A DNA stretch of 32,667 bases, taken from assembly GCF_003313395.1 (NCBI RefSeq), contig NZ_QNFZ01001062.1, forward strand, positions 1 to 32,667, read 5' to 3'. Source of the stretch: Nonomuraea lactucae. GTDB lineage: Bacteria; Actinomycetota; Actinomycetes; Streptosporangiales; Streptosporangiaceae. Positions 1 through 8,887 of the stretch are shown here, piece after piece. The translations under genes were made by a program, and so were the position numbers. The notes under the pieces are model-generated. The model was not told the origin of the DNA and did not search any database. It worked only from the letters and a program-made list of their open reading frames with translations. Positions within the stretch are counted from its first letter, which is position 1, and every line of letters starts with the position of its first letter.

Positions 1-1
1 A

Positions 2-181
2 AGAAGTAGTCAACTACGAAGACCCGGGGACTTCTACATGGCCATCAGCGGCGACACGCACTTGGCCGTTGACAAGAACCCGCATGTCCGGTGGCAAGTG
101 GACCGTACCGCAGGGCCTCCGAGGCCCGAGGAACGGAAGCCACGCGGCAGCAAGAACACCCTCCTTGGGAGACGGTGGTAG
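2..181 (+). CDS. Possible 3' end of an unrecognised gene (partial)
   Basis: A reading frame open from the left edge ends at a TAG at 179-181. Its central part (around RPGDFYMAISGDTHLAV) has GC-rich third codon positions and reads like protein, but I recognise no family and see no start in the window. It is about 59 codons long. It could equally be chance open frame in intergenic DNA. Between 182 and 360 I see no gene, repeat or strong hairpin; this stretch lies behind the stop of hsdM. Confidence 0.25.
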   Translation, partial: RSSQLRRPGDFYMAISGDTHLAVDKNPHVRWQVDRTAGPPRPEERKPRGSKNTLLGRRW

Positions 182-360
182 CACCTGTGGCATGCCTGCT
201 GTGAGCTACGTAAACGCCTGTCATCACCCTCGATTCCGAGCCCCGCCGAAGGTACGGGTCGTGAGGAGCCGCGCTGTGATCCCCACCCGCACGGCATCCG
301 ATGGCAAGCCGATCCGGAGCGTCGGCGGCCGATCACCCCAACCTGTACGGAGGTGAAGGC

Positions 361-1935
361 TTAAAGAGGAAGCCCGGTATCTGCCTGGATCTCGTCTGCC
401 ACAGGTTCGCCCAGAGCCTCGGAGATGGCTGCGAACTCGTTGAGCGCGGCCTGCAAGTCGTCGACGATCTCGCGGGCAATCATTGCTGGAGGTAGCAGGC
501 TATCTGCATCTTCCAGCGCTGGGTCTTTCAGCCAGGTGATGTCCAGATTCACCTTGTCGCGCTTGAGTAGTTCGTCGACTTCAAACATCTTGAATCGCTC
601 AGACTCGACCCGCTCGCTCCGCGGTTTGCCTGGTAGGTACTTGGTGACGAAGTCATCCAAGTGCGCTCGACGCATCGGCCGGGTCTTGAGGGTGAAGTGT
701 TGGCCGACTCGGAAGTCATAAACCCACAGTTTTGTGGTCCAGGGCTGGCTATCAGTTCGTGGGCTCTTCTTGTCGAAGAAGAGTACGTTCGCCTTCACGC
801 CTCCGGCATAGAAAATCCCGGTCGGTAGGCGTAGTAGTGTGTGAACGTCGAATTCCTTGAGCAGCCGCCTTCGGATCGCCTCCCCTGCTCCGCCGTCAAA
901 CAGCACGTTGTCTGGCAGGACGACTGCGGCCCGACCGCCAATCCTCAGCACCGACATGATGTGTTGCAGGAAGTTGAGCTGCTTGTTCGTTGTGGTGGAG
1001 CGAAAGTCGGTGCGGTCGTACGAGATGTCTTCCTTGTCCAATCGGCCGTCCGAACCGTACACAGTGATTGAAGACTTCTTACCGAACGGCGGATTGGCCA
1101 GCACCAGGGATACTCGCTCATCGCCACTGGGCTGCTTCGCCAGTGCGTCGCGCACGTCGATCAGGGATGGGCCGTCGCTTGTGCCGACTCCGTGCAGGAT
1201 CATGTTCATTGCTGCCAGGCGCGCGGTTCCCGGAACCAGTTCGACACCTCGGATCGCGCCCAAGGACAGATGATCCTGCTGCGTCTTGGTCATCCGGCCC
1301 TGGTACTCGCGGGCGATGTATGCGTGCGCAGCGATCAGGAATCCGCCGGTGCCGCAGGCCGGGTCGAGGATCGTGTCATCCGGAGTGGGTCTGGTGACCT
1401 CGACGATCGCATTGATCAGCGCGCGGGGGGTGAAGTACTGACCTGCGCCGGTCTTGACGTCCTCAGCCCCCTTCGCCAACAGCCCCTCGTACGCGTCACC
1501 CTTGATGTCCACCCCGGCAGCGGCCCACTCCTGCTTGCCGATCAAGTCCACAGCGAGCTTCTGGAGCTTTGCGGGATCTGTGATCTTATTCTGGGCTTTG
1601 GCGAAGATCGTGCCAAGGTTTGTATGCGGGTTCTTCGCCAACTCGATCAGAACGTGTCGGTAGTGCCGCTCAAGTTCCTCGCCTTTCTTTGCAACCAAGG
1701 AAGACCAGCCCAGGTGCTCCGCCACGAGCCGACTGGGGACATCAGCCAGGTCGTTCTGGAACTGTTCGTCAGCGATCTTCAGGAAAAGCAGATATGAGAG
1801 CTGCTCCACATAGTCGATTGTCGAGAGACCATCATCACGCAGCACCGTGCAGTAGTTCCACAGTTTCGCGATCAGCGAGTTTGTCTCAGTCTGCACTACT
1901 GCAGCACTCGTACTCGAAGGCATTTCAACTGTCAC
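361..1935 (-). CDS. hsdM: Type I restriction-modification system, DNA methyltransferase subunit M
   Basis: N6-adenine DNA methyltransferase of a type I restriction-modification complex; with HsdS it protects host DNA, and with HsdR it forms the cutting complex. The 524 residues show an N-terminal helical HsdM domain (about 20-140), GQYFTPR at 165-171 (SAM-site motif X region), the SAM-binding motif DPACGTGG at 191-198 and the catalytic motif NPPF at 281-284. Length is normal for the family. The GTG start overlaps the hsdS stop as GTGA (1932-1935), so the two are translationally coupled. An in-frame ATG at 1923 is an alternative start. It is the last gene of the hsdR-hsdS-hsdM operon. No key residue is missing, so it is probably active; the recognised sequence cannot be predicted here. 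Confidence 0.95.
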   Translation of the reverse strand: MTVEMPSSTSAAVVQTETNSLIAKLWNYCTVLRDDGLSTIDYVEQLSYLLFLKIADEQFQNDLADVPSRLVAEHLGWSSLVAKKGEELERHYRHVLIELAKNPHTNLGTIFAKAQNKITDPAKLQKLAVDLIGKQEWAAAGVDIKGDAYEGLLAKGAEDVKTGAGQYFTPRALINAIVEVTRPTPDDTILDPACGTGGFLIAAHAYIAREYQGRMTKTQQDHLSLGAIRGVELVPGTARLAAMNMILHGVGTSDGPSLIDVRDALAKQPSGDERVSLVLANPPFGKKSSITVYGSDGRLDKEDISYDRTDFRSTTTNKQLNFLQHIMSVLRIGGRAAVVLPDNVLFDGGAGEAIRRRLLKEFDVHTLLRLPTGIFYAGGVKANVLFFDKKSPRTDSQPWTTKLWVYDFRVGQHFTLKTRPMRRAHLDDFVTKYLPGKPRSERVESERFKMFEVDELLKRDKVNLDITWLKDPALEDADSLLPPAMIAREIVDDLQAALNEFAAISEALGEPVADEIQADTGLPL

Positions 1936-3344
1936 AGCGCAATCTCTTCCTGAATGCCAATGGGCACGATCGTGGTATTCGGTGGCGAGAGGACTTTCTT
2001 GGCGGCAGCGGGCTTCCGGGTGCGGGCTGCTTTTGGCTGGCCAGCGCGTTCGGCGTCGATCCGTTTTAGCAGTTCTGTCGCTGGCTGGTCTGTCAGATCT
2101 CGTGGAACTAGTTTCCCAGTGAACGCCGCTTGAAGCAGTGATTTGCGGAGAACGACCGCCTCATGCCGAAGCGCTGAGATGGCTTTTGCAAGACGGTTTG
2201 TCTGTGTCCGCCATTCCTGCATCGCAGCTAGATACTCCTGTTGCTTGGCAAGCGGCGGCACAGGGATTCTGATCCCCTTGACCTTGCGAGTGCTCAGAGT
2301 ATGTAGACCGCTGGTGCTGATCGCAGCTGCACGGATGCTGGCCGAGACATAGGATGAGTTCCATATAAATTCCAGGAATTCGCCATTAACTCGCGGTCCT
2401 GGTCTGACTCGAATCAAATGATTCTGGTGAACGCAATCGCGGATTTCGTCACGCCACATCGCGGCGCGTCCTATCTGGTCGGGACTACCGTTACCCTCTA
2501 CTACGAGCAGATCGCCGGCTTGAAGTCGCCATCGCTCTAGATCGCCGTCAAAGAGCTCGACCTCATGAACGTCTTCAAGATCGAGACTACCGCGCGGCAC
2601 GTTGGCTACCCGCAGGAACGGAAACTTGTTGGTCGTCGGCTTGCGCTTCGGGTTTTTAAGAATACCGCCCTGCACTTCGGCTACTTCGGCGATAGATAGC
2701 TCGCTGCCCTGAGTGGCGGCATCGGTTATCAGGTCGTCGAGCGCAGATTGCCAAAGTGCATCGTTCTTAGAATGCGCCGCCGCGAGGTAATCCACAGCCG
2801 CATCAAGCCGAGACAGATGGTCTTCGAGTGCTTCGACGATCCGGCGTTGCTCAGCCAAGGGCGGGACCTGAAGTCGAATCTTCCCCAAGTTCTTCCGTGA
2901 GATTCGCTTTCGTGTGGTTCCCGATTGGTATGAAGAAATCTGCTCACGCACGCTAGGCGAATTAAGAGACCACATGAGCCACCTGGGATCGACGCTTTCT
3001 CTCCCGGGACGAATAACGCATACATCTACAACAGTAACGGCTGGACGCTTAATATCCGGGTAAATGCATGCACGACCAAGCGGTTCCGGCATGCGTGCAA
3101 GAAGGATGTCGCCCGGCTGCAGGAAGGTGCATCGGAGCTCTGCGGCTTTATCAGTAGTTAGCGATCGATCGCTGCGGTCACGAAAAGCGCCATCCCCTAC
3201 ATCGGCAAGTTGGACAAGCCTGACTTCGCCAAGAGGATCTTGATCTTTGCTTTCAACCCAGTCGCCATCCGCAAAAACACCATCTGCAGCAATCAGGTCA
3301 GCTAGGGATGCTTCCGCCCAACCGGGCGGCAACGTCTCGCTCAA
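1932..3344 (-). CDS. hsdS: Type I restriction-modification system, specificity subunit S
   Basis: DNA-recognition subunit that sets the target sequence for both methylation and cleavage. The 470 residues form two half-site modules: target-recognition domain 1 (about 5-160), conserved helix 1 beginning PPLAEQRRIVEAL (161-173), target-recognition domain 2 (about 215-362), and conserved helix 2 beginning PPLAKQQEYL (363-372) followed by a KSLLQAAFTGKL stretch (401-412). A basic, alanine- and lysine-rich tail (about 435-450) follows. The TTG start overlaps the hsdR stop as TTGA (3341-3344), which supports this unusual start codon. Base composition is visibly less GC-rich than its neighbours, especially 2330-3100, as is common for horizontally shuffled specificity genes. 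Both recognition domains are present, so the site should be bipartite. Confidence 0.94.
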   Translation of the reverse strand: MSETLPPGWAEASLADLIAADGVFADGDWVESKDQDPLGEVRLVQLADVGDGAFRDRSDRSLTTDKAAELRCTFLQPGDILLARMPEPLGRACIYPDIKRPAVTVVDVCVIRPGRESVDPRWLMWSLNSPSVREQISSYQSGTTRKRISRKNLGKIRLQVPPLAEQRRIVEALEDHLSRLDAAVDYLAAAHSKNDALWQSALDDLITDAATQGSELSIAEVAEVQGGILKNPKRKPTTNKFPFLRVANVPRGSLDLEDVHEVELFDGDLERWRLQAGDLLVVEGNGSPDQIGRAAMWRDEIRDCVHQNHLIRVRPGPRVNGEFLEFIWNSSYVSASIRAAAISTSGLHTLSTRKVKGIRIPVPPLAKQQEYLAAMQEWRTQTNRLAKAISALRHEAVVLRKSLLQAAFTGKLVPRDLTDQPATELLKRIDAERAGQPKAARTRKPAAAKKVLSPPNTTIVPIGIQEEIAL

Positions 3345-6300
3345 GCCAGTTCTCGATCCATCTCGGCGATCAGGTCACGAGCGGCGTCCCTGCCGCCAAA
3401 GTCGCGGATCAGACCGGCCTGGCCGCCGCGCTGCGTAAAGGGTACGCCCTTGATGTCCTCGACCGTGATGCCAACGCCAATAGCGACGACATCGCGGATC
3501 TGCTCCAGCCACCACCGCTGATCAGCAGTGAACTCGGCGCCAGCCTGTTCCTGGCGGGCCAACCACGCGGCGAAACGCTCCTCGATTACGCTGCGGTAGG
3601 GCTTGAGCTCGCTGTCCATGCCGAGCTCGTAGCGGATCAGGCTAACCAGATCGGGCAATTCGGCGTTCCCCCGGGGTGAGTCCGTGGCCTTGCCAAGGGT
3701 TTCGTAGGCGTCCCACAAGATGTCGGGAGTCCAGACATGCGGCGGTCGCTTGATTCGGGCGGCGAGGTCCTTGAGTTTGGCTAGGGCATCGTGTCCGCCG
3801 CCCCGGCTCTCGGTCAGGACCTGGATCGCGGTGATCTCGTCGCGATGCTCCTCTAGGAATTCATGCCAGGACCCGACCATGGAGCCCGCGCGCTCTTCGC
3901 GCTGTATCTCGACCAGGCTGAGCACATCGTCCTTGGTCGTCTCGTCATAGGTGATGTCGTGATCGCGGCGAATCTCCAGGATGCGGTCCCGATAGGCCGG
4001 GTTTCCGGTGAGCGGTGCAATCGCGTCTTCGACCAACTTGCGGGCCGCAACCGCACCACCTTCCAGACGGGCGTTCTCTTGAGCGTCGGGGTCAATGGCT
4101 CTGACGATGCCGCGGGCAAGCGCGACGATCGGGACCCCACCACCGACGGTGGCGAGTTCTTCACGCTCTTCAGGAGTGATCTGCTGATTGAGCCGAGATA
4201 GACGGCCTGCCAGCGCAGCGGCCTCGGTGACATTGATTGCCTTGGTAGCGCACTTCTTGAGCAGCTTTTCCAAGCTGATCTGCTTCTCGGTGGCGGACAT
4301 CAGCGGCTTGGAGTCCACCAATGGGGAGTCCGTCACTCCCACCGCGTCAAGCAGGATGAATCGAGTCTTGGAAACCTGATCGTTCGCTCCGGGAGTCACG
4401 TCGCGCAGCTCTTCGGCGTCAAGAGTCCGCGCACCCCGACCCTTCATCTGCTCGAACAGCACCGCGCTGCGAACCGCACGCAAGAAGATGACGCATTCCA
4501 GAGCACGGACGTCGGTACCAGTGGCGATCATGTCGACGGTCACGGCGATGCGCAAGGCGGCGTCATGCCGTAGATCATTGATCAGGGTATCGGGGTTCTT
4601 TCCTGCGGCCCGGACCTTGTAAGTGATCTTCGTGGCGAATTCGTCACCCTGTCCGAAGACCTGTTTGGCGAGGTCGAGCACTTCCTCGGCGTGGTTGTCG
4701 TCCGCAGCGAAGATAAGGGTCTTGGGCAGCACCTCACGGTCAGAGAACCAGCGTCTCCAGTTGTCACGGTAGGTCGTAAGCACCGTACGAATGTGGTCTT
4801 CGGCAATGACCGTGCGCCCGAGCTGCCGGTTGTTGTACACGTAGTCGTTGTCGAGCTGCTCTAGGCGCTGCGCGCGTGTCCTGCGGTTGCGGACCTTGAC
4901 CGTGGTGCCCTCTTCGATCAGCGAGCCTTCTTCGCCGATTTTCGTTGACAGGCGCACTACGTCAAAGTCGACATTCACCCCGTCCGCGACAGCCATCTCG
5001 TAGGTGTACTCCGAGACCAGGTTCTGACGGAAGAAGCCCAAGGTCTGCTTGGTCGGGGTTGCGGTCAGCCCGACGACGTGCGCGTCGAAGTAGTCGAGTA
5101 CCCCGCGCCAGAGCCCGTAGATCGAGCGGTGGCACTCGTCCACCACAATCAGGTCGAAGGACTCGGGCGGGACCCGCGGGTTGTATTCGACGCTGACCGG
5201 GGCGTCTGTCTCATACTGAGCGTCGGTGTCCTCCGCCGCATCATCCGCCGTGTCGTCGTTCACCACCGCTTCGCCCCGCAGCAGCGCGTACATCTTCTGA
5301 ATCGTGCAGATCAACACGCTGGAGGAATCCTGGATGTGGTCTCCTGCCAGACGCTCGACGTTGTACAGCTCGCTGAACTTCCGTCCGTCGTCCGGGGTGA
5401 CGTAGTTGCGGAACTCCCCGAGAGCCTGCCGGCCTAGGTTGTTCCGATCCACCAAAAACAGCACCCTGCGGGCCTTGCCATGCTTGAGCAACCGGTAGGT
5501 CTCGGTCACGGCGGTAAACGTCTTACCGGCGCCGGTCGCCATCTGGATCAGTCCACGCGGCTTGTCACTGGCAAGGGAGGCTTCGAGGCCGGTGATGGCC
5601 TCGACCTGCGCGGGACGTAGCCCGCTGGTCTCCAGAATCGGCAGGTGCTTGAGTCTGGCCCGATAGGTGGGGGCCTCCGGAAGGTCGTCGGCCTCCCGCA
5701 TCCACTCGGCAAGAGTTTCCGGGCGGTGGAAGGAGAAGACTTCGCGGGTGCGGGCTTGCGGATCAAGGCGATTGAGGAAGACCGTCTCCGTGCCAGTGGT
5801 CGCGTAGCGGAACGCGAAGGGCTCCTCCCTGCGCCAAGCCGCGAGAGAATGCTCTTTGGGAGCGTCGGCGGCGTAGCGGGCGTTCTGGGCCTGGGCCGCG
5901 CTCAGGGTTTCGCCTTCGCGCTTTGCTTCGATCACCCCGACGATCTTCCCGTCCACATAGAGTACGTAGTCTGCCGTACCGGATGCGAGACGGAACTCTC
6001 GAACGGCGACGCCACATCCGGCAATGGGATTGAGGTTCCTTACGTCCTGGACCAGCCAGCCAGCCTCGGCCAGCTTCTCGTCAATCACCCGCCGGGCCTG
6101 TACCTCGTTCAGCGGCGCGGGACGAAGCGCGCGTTCCACGATGGTGGCTCGGTCGGTCGAAGAGACCTTCTTCGGGTCCGTCTTGAGCGCGTTGAAGCTC
6201 GCCTGCTGGGCGGCGCGGAGCCGCGACAGCTCGGCCAGCAGCGCCTCGTTCTGCGCTCGCAGCTCCTCATGTCGAGACTGAGCCGTGGCGACCATGGAGT

Positions 6301-6904
6301 CGGCCACGACCCGTGCACGTTCATGCTCCTGCGCGAGATCGGCGACCTGATTGAGCTTCAACTGCGATTCGGTGAGGGCTGCTCGGTCTGCTTCTAGGGC
6401 CTTGCGGAGCTCGGTGATCTCGGCCGGATTCACCAATTCCGGCTCGACTGGCGGAACAAAAGCGGTAACTGTTCGGTCCCCCGACAGCGCTCGGTGAAGC
6501 CAGACCCCCAGTTCCCATGCGACCCGAATGCCTTCCAAAGCTCGGGACGTGTCGAACATGTGCCGGTGGGTCGCCTGATTGCCTGTCTGGCGCAAGGTGT
6601 CGAACGCCACGCGCACGGGCGGGGTCAGCATGCCCGCGTTGGCCAGCGCCGCGACACGGTGCACCTGATGGTCCCCCGACACACGCAGACCCGCGCGGGT
6701 GATCAGCTCCTCGGCCAACACCTCCCCGAACTGGCGAGTGTGAACCAACGCGGCATTCGAGTCGGTGAACACAACCGCTTCGGCTTGGGCGCCATAGAGC
6801 GCAAGAAGCGGATTATGAGTGAACAACCGCCCAAAGTTCGCAGAGGAACGCGCCAGATCAGCAAGCCGCTTGTCCACATCGCCCCAATCACCGAACCCCG
6901 ACAT
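3341..6904 (-). CDS. hsdR: Type I restriction-modification system, endonuclease/translocase subunit R
   Basis: ATP-driven DNA translocase and nuclease of the type I complex; it cuts unmethylated foreign DNA. The 1187 residues comprise a DUF4145-like helical N-terminus (about 20-145), a predicted coiled coil (160-235), a PD-(D/E)XK nuclease fold with D312 and E326-x-K328, and a superfamily 2 helicase core with Walker A ATGAGKT (456-462), DECH box (589-592), TATPT (614-618) and motif VI QMKGRGAR (819-826), then a C-terminal EcoEI-type domain. All catalytic residues are visible, so it looks intact. The start is ATG with a weak GGGACG ribosome site. It is the first gene of the operon and overlaps hsdS by four bases. 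Confidence 0.95.
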   Translation of the reverse strand: MSGFGDWGDVDKRLADLARSSANFGRLFTHNPLLALYGAQAEAVVFTDSNAALVHTRQFGEVLAEELITRAGLRVSGDHQVHRVAALANAGMLTPPVRVAFDTLRQTGNQATHRHMFDTSRALEGIRVAWELGVWLHRALSGDRTVTAFVPPVEPELVNPAEITELRKALEADRAALTESQLKLNQVADLAQEHERARVVADSMVATAQSRHEELRAQNEALLAELSRLRAAQQASFNALKTDPKKVSSTDRATIVERALRPAPLNEVQARRVIDEKLAEAGWLVQDVRNLNPIAGCGVAVREFRLASGTADYVLYVDGKIVGVIEAKREGETLSAAQAQNARYAADAPKEHSLAAWRREEPFAFRYATTGTETVFLNRLDPQARTREVFSFHRPETLAEWMREADDLPEAPTYRARLKHLPILETSGLRPAQVEAITGLEASLASDKPRGLIQMATGAGKTFTAVTETYRLLKHGKARRVLFLVDRNNLGRQALGEFRNYVTPDDGRKFSELYNVERLAGDHIQDSSSVLICTIQKMYALLRGEAVVNDDTADDAAEDTDAQYETDAPVSVEYNPRVPPESFDLIVVDECHRSIYGLWRGVLDYFDAHVVGLTATPTKQTLGFFRQNLVSEYTYEMAVADGVNVDFDVVRLSTKIGEEGSLIEEGTTVKVRNRRTRAQRLEQLDNDYVYNNRQLGRTVIAEDHIRTVLTTYRDNWRRWFSDREVLPKTLIFAADDNHAEEVLDLAKQVFGQGDEFATKITYKVRAAGKNPDTLINDLRHDAALRIAVTVDMIATGTDVRALECVIFLRAVRSAVLFEQMKGRGARTLDAEELRDVTPGANDQVSKTRFILLDAVGVTDSPLVDSKPLMSATEKQISLEKLLKKCATKAINVTEAAALAGRLSRLNQQITPEEREELATVGGGVPIVALARGIVRAIDPDAQENARLEGGAVAARKLVEDAIAPLTGNPAYRDRILEIRRDHDITYDETTKDDVLSLVEIQREERAGSMVGSWHEFLEEHRDEITAIQVLTESRGGGHDALAKLKDLAARIKRPPHVWTPDILWDAYETLGKATDSPRGNAELPDLVSLIRYELGMDSELKPYRSVIEERFAAWLARQEQAGAEFTADQRWWLEQIRDVVAIGVGITVEDIKGVPFTQRGGQAGLIRDFGGRDAARDLIAEMDRELA

Positions 6905-7026
6905 TTAACGTCCCGCAAATCATACGCAACACTTTGCGCAAACCTGATGCCTATGACATCGCATAGCTGGCATTCGGTTTGTATTATCGGGAGTTTCAGG
7001 TCATCCGAAAGTGCGCATGATTGCGT
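6905..7026 (-). promoter_or_regulatory. Upstream region of the hsdR operon with small palindromes
   Basis: Read on the minus strand, a TATGAT box (6919-6924) lies only 15 bases from the hsdR ATG, which would give a very short leader. Two small symmetric sites sit behind it: TTTGCGCAAA at 6933-6942 (perfect) and CTATG/CATAG arms at 6951-6966. They could be operators for delayed expression of the nuclease, but no control gene is directly adjacent and the -35 box is poor. This is inference from sequence symmetry. Confidence 0.3.
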
Positions 7027-7080
7027 GGGCGGCGTTGGCCGCGACCGGCCGCAGAGCCGCAGCGCGGCCAACGTCCGCCC
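7027..7080 (-). terminator. Strong GC-rich hairpin behind the HTH/PLD-like gene
   Basis: Arms 7027-7043 and 7063-7080 pair over about 17 bp with one unpaired base (GGGCGG-CGTTGGCCGCG on one side), loop about 19 bases. No T-run follows. It lies about 90 bases beyond the stop at 7172 and before the hsdR promoter, so it most likely insulates hsdR from the upstream minus-strand gene. Confidence 0.5.
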
Positions 7081-7171
7081 GACGCGCGCGGGGCGCCGCA
7101 GGCGGCTCGCGCCTTGATGACGTACAGAGAAGTTGCTTTCTGATCTTGCTTCTTTCTGACCCGGTGCTGTG

Positions 7172-7906
7172 TCAGCCTTCCTGGTGGACGAGCTGGGCGT
7201 CATCCCACACTCTCTGGAAGCTGGCGAGGTAGGCGTTGGCTGGGCCGTCTTCATCAGTCCGGCGCAAGTGCATGACGAGAGCGTCAGCCGCTGGTGTGGC
7301 GTAGGCGTGGGTGTTTACCAGGAGCTCGTTGTCGGCGCGGTAGATGGAGTTGTACAGCACTGTGCGGTGCAACCGGATCTCGACGCCCTGGACGCCCAGG
7401 AGTGGCCGGTAGAGCGTGAGTGCGTTCGTGATCCGTGCGGCCATTACGCTGCTGCCGATGCCTTCATCTGCTCCGCGGCAGGCGACTTCGGGGCTGTCTG
7501 GGTCGCCGAGGAGGATGCGGACATTGACGCCCGTGCTGGCGCGGCTTGTCAGGATGTCGAGGAGGCCGCGGTCTTCGGCGAGGAAGAGGGCGCTGTAGGC
7601 GAGGATGCCGATCTGTGCCGTCGCTCTTTGGAATAGGTTGCGCCACACCCTGTGGGGGACGCACCAGCGGTGTGGGTAGATCGCTTCGACGCCGTCGGTC
7701 AGATCTTGATGCCGTTGGGCGACCTCAGGCCAGAGGTCTGCCTCGTCGACGTGGAGGAGGTCAGCGAGGGCCCATCGGTGGCGAGGGTAAGGGGTGCGGC
7801 CCTTGAGCCAGCGGGCGACGGTCTTGGGGTCGACGGCTAAGGCGGCGGCTACGTCGGTCGTGGTGAGCCGGGCTGCCGCCATGGCGTAGCGCAAGTTGTT
7901 GTTCAT
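7172..7906 (-). CDS. Helix-turn-helix regulator with PLD-like C-terminal domain (copy A)
   Basis: 244 residues. The N-terminus (5-50) is an XRE/Cro-type helix-turn-helix (VAAALAVDPKTVARWLKGR). Residues about 75-240 resemble a phospholipase-D-like fold that I associate, from memory, with the DUF5919 group. The usual HxK catalytic pair is not seen; instead there is LHRTVLYNSIYRAD with H180, N186 and D192, and a second histidine at 200. It is a clear paralogue of the gene at 16771-17511; both share ILLGDPDSPEVA and RGADEG. It is divergent from the small gene at 8053, and two tandem copies of CAGACGTCCC lie between them, so autoregulation or cross-regulation is likely. Whether the C-terminal half is an enzyme, a ligand sensor or a dead fold cannot be told. 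Confidence 0.82.
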   Translation of the reverse strand: MNNNLRYAMAAARLTTTDVAAALAVDPKTVARWLKGRTPYPRHRWALADLLHVDEADLWPEVAQRHQDLTDGVEAIYPHRWCVPHRVWRNLFQRATAQIGILAYSALFLAEDRGLLDILTSRASTGVNVRILLGDPDSPEVACRGADEGIGSSVMAARITNALTLYRPLLGVQGVEIRLHRTVLYNSIYRADNELLVNTHAYATPAADALVMHLRRTDEDGPANAYLASFQRVWDDAQLVHQEG

Positions 7907-7950
7907 GGGCTCCGCCTGCTCGAAACGGTCTTGTGCAGCGACGTTAACAT

Positions 7951-7970
7951 CAGACGTCCCCAGACGTCCC
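7951..7970. promoter_or_regulatory. Tandem CAGACGTCCC repeat, candidate operator
   Basis: Two exact head-to-tail copies of CAGACGTCCC (7951-7960 and 7961-7970) sit in the divergent region between the HTH/PLD-like gene (start 7906) and the small gene starting at 8053. The core GGGACGTC on the other strand recurs at 8884-8907 and 17527-17565, also next to regulator genes. The placement suggests a repressor or activator site; the protein that binds it is not known. Confidence 0.5.
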
Positions 7971-8052
7971 TAAGTTGTGGTGTTCTCGCCCCCGTCCTCG
8001 GGGTGAACCTCGACGCGTACACCGAATCGGGAGCGCGTCAGGAGGAACGAGG

Positions 8053-8406
8053 ATGCCGACGAGCAAGACAGTCAAAGAGCAGCAGCGGGCGTACGCCGAA
8101 CGGCTGCTGACCGCACTTGGCAGGGAGCTGGCCGTGCGGGAGATCACGGCGGTGCTGGTGGTGGCGCAGGACGGGCGGCCGGCCTTGGACGTGACCGACA
8201 GCCGGTGCCGGATGCGGCGGGTATTTGTGCAGCTGCCGTTCTGCTGGTTCTACTGGGGCGATCAGGGCGACGAGCGGGTGTCCTTCCTGCAGATGCCCGC
8301 CGCAGTGGACCGGATCGTGCAAGCCGCCCGCGAGGGGTGGCGGGAGGGTGAGCAGGGCGAGCTCAGTATTGATCTGAGCAAGATGATCGATGCCCACCGC
8401 GGCTGA
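8053..8406 (+). CDS. Conserved-looking protein of unknown function beside GntR gene
   Basis: 117 residues from an ATG at 8053 with a GGAGG ribosome site at 8040-8044; the frame is open further upstream, but that part (CSRPRPRGEPRR) looks non-coding. The protein is a mixed alpha/beta sequence with a tryptophan-rich centre (LPFCWFYWGDQGDERVSF) and a helical C-terminus; there is no signal peptide or membrane segment. I do not recognise a family. Its end overlaps the start of the GntR gene by 17 bases, so the two are probably co-transcribed and coupled. Its role is likely tied to that regulator, but this is only inferred from position. Confidence 0.7.
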   Translation: MPTSKTVKEQQRAYAERLLTALGRELAVREITAVLVVAQDGRPALDVTDSRCRMRRVFVQLPFCWFYWGDQGDERVSFLQMPAAVDRIVQAAREGWREGEQGELSIDLSKMIDAHRG

Positions 8407-8887
8407 CACGGTGGCCGGCGAGCGGTGGTTGACCGGGGGGCGGGTCTACACGCAGATCGCCGACCGGCTGCGGAAGCGGATCGCCTCGGGGGAGTTCCCG
8501 CCGGGCAGTGCGCTGCCGTCTGAGGCGGCGTTGGGCCGGGGCTTCGGGGTCGCGCGCAACACGGTCCGGCGTGGGCTGGCGATCCTAGAGGACGAGGGGC
8601 TGCTGGTCACCATCCCGTCCAAGGGGCGGGTGGTGTGCGGTGCCGGGGCGGCGGCGCCGTACCGGTATCAGGTGATCGCTGCTGAGCTTCGCGAGCAGAT
8701 CCAGCGTCGGCAGCTCGCTGCGGGTGCTGCTGTGCCGAGCGAGGCCGAGTTGCGGCGGCGCTTCGCCGCTTCGCGCAACACGGTGCGGCAGGCTCTGGCC
8801 GTGCTGGAGCGGGAGGGCCTGGTCGTGGCCGAGCACGGCCGGGGACGGTTCGTCTGCGTAGAGCGCGAATGCCGGGCGGGAGAGTGA
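8390..8887 (+). CDS. GntR-type regulator with two tandem winged-helix domains
   Basis: 165 residues made of two consecutive GntR winged helix-turn-helix units and nothing else. Unit 1 is about 18-83 (LPSEAALGRGFGVARNTVRR) and unit 2 about 91-157 (VPSEAELRRRFAASRNTVRQ). Ordinary GntR proteins have one such unit followed by a ligand-binding domain; here the effector domain is absent and the DNA-binding domain is doubled, so one chain could bind both halves of a palindrome. The ATG at 8390 overlaps the previous gene; a GTG at 8411 (codon 8) is an alternative start. A perfect palindrome spans its stop codon (8884-8907) and is a natural candidate target controlling the following HD-domain gene. 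Confidence 0.85.
   Translation: MPTAADTVAGERWLTGGRVYTQIADRLRKRIASGEFPPGSALPSEAALGRGFGVARNTVRRGLAILEDEGLLVTIPSKGRVVCGAGAAAPYRYQVIAAELREQIQRRQLAAGAAVPSEAELRRRFAASRNTVRQALAVLEREGLVVAEHGRGRFVCVERECRAGE

Noticed and set aside
6-17. Inverted-repeat-like GTAGTCAACTAC at the window start as an operator or att site
   Set aside because: Imperfect (centre mismatched), no gene start nearby and no match to the tRNA-Thr 3' end.
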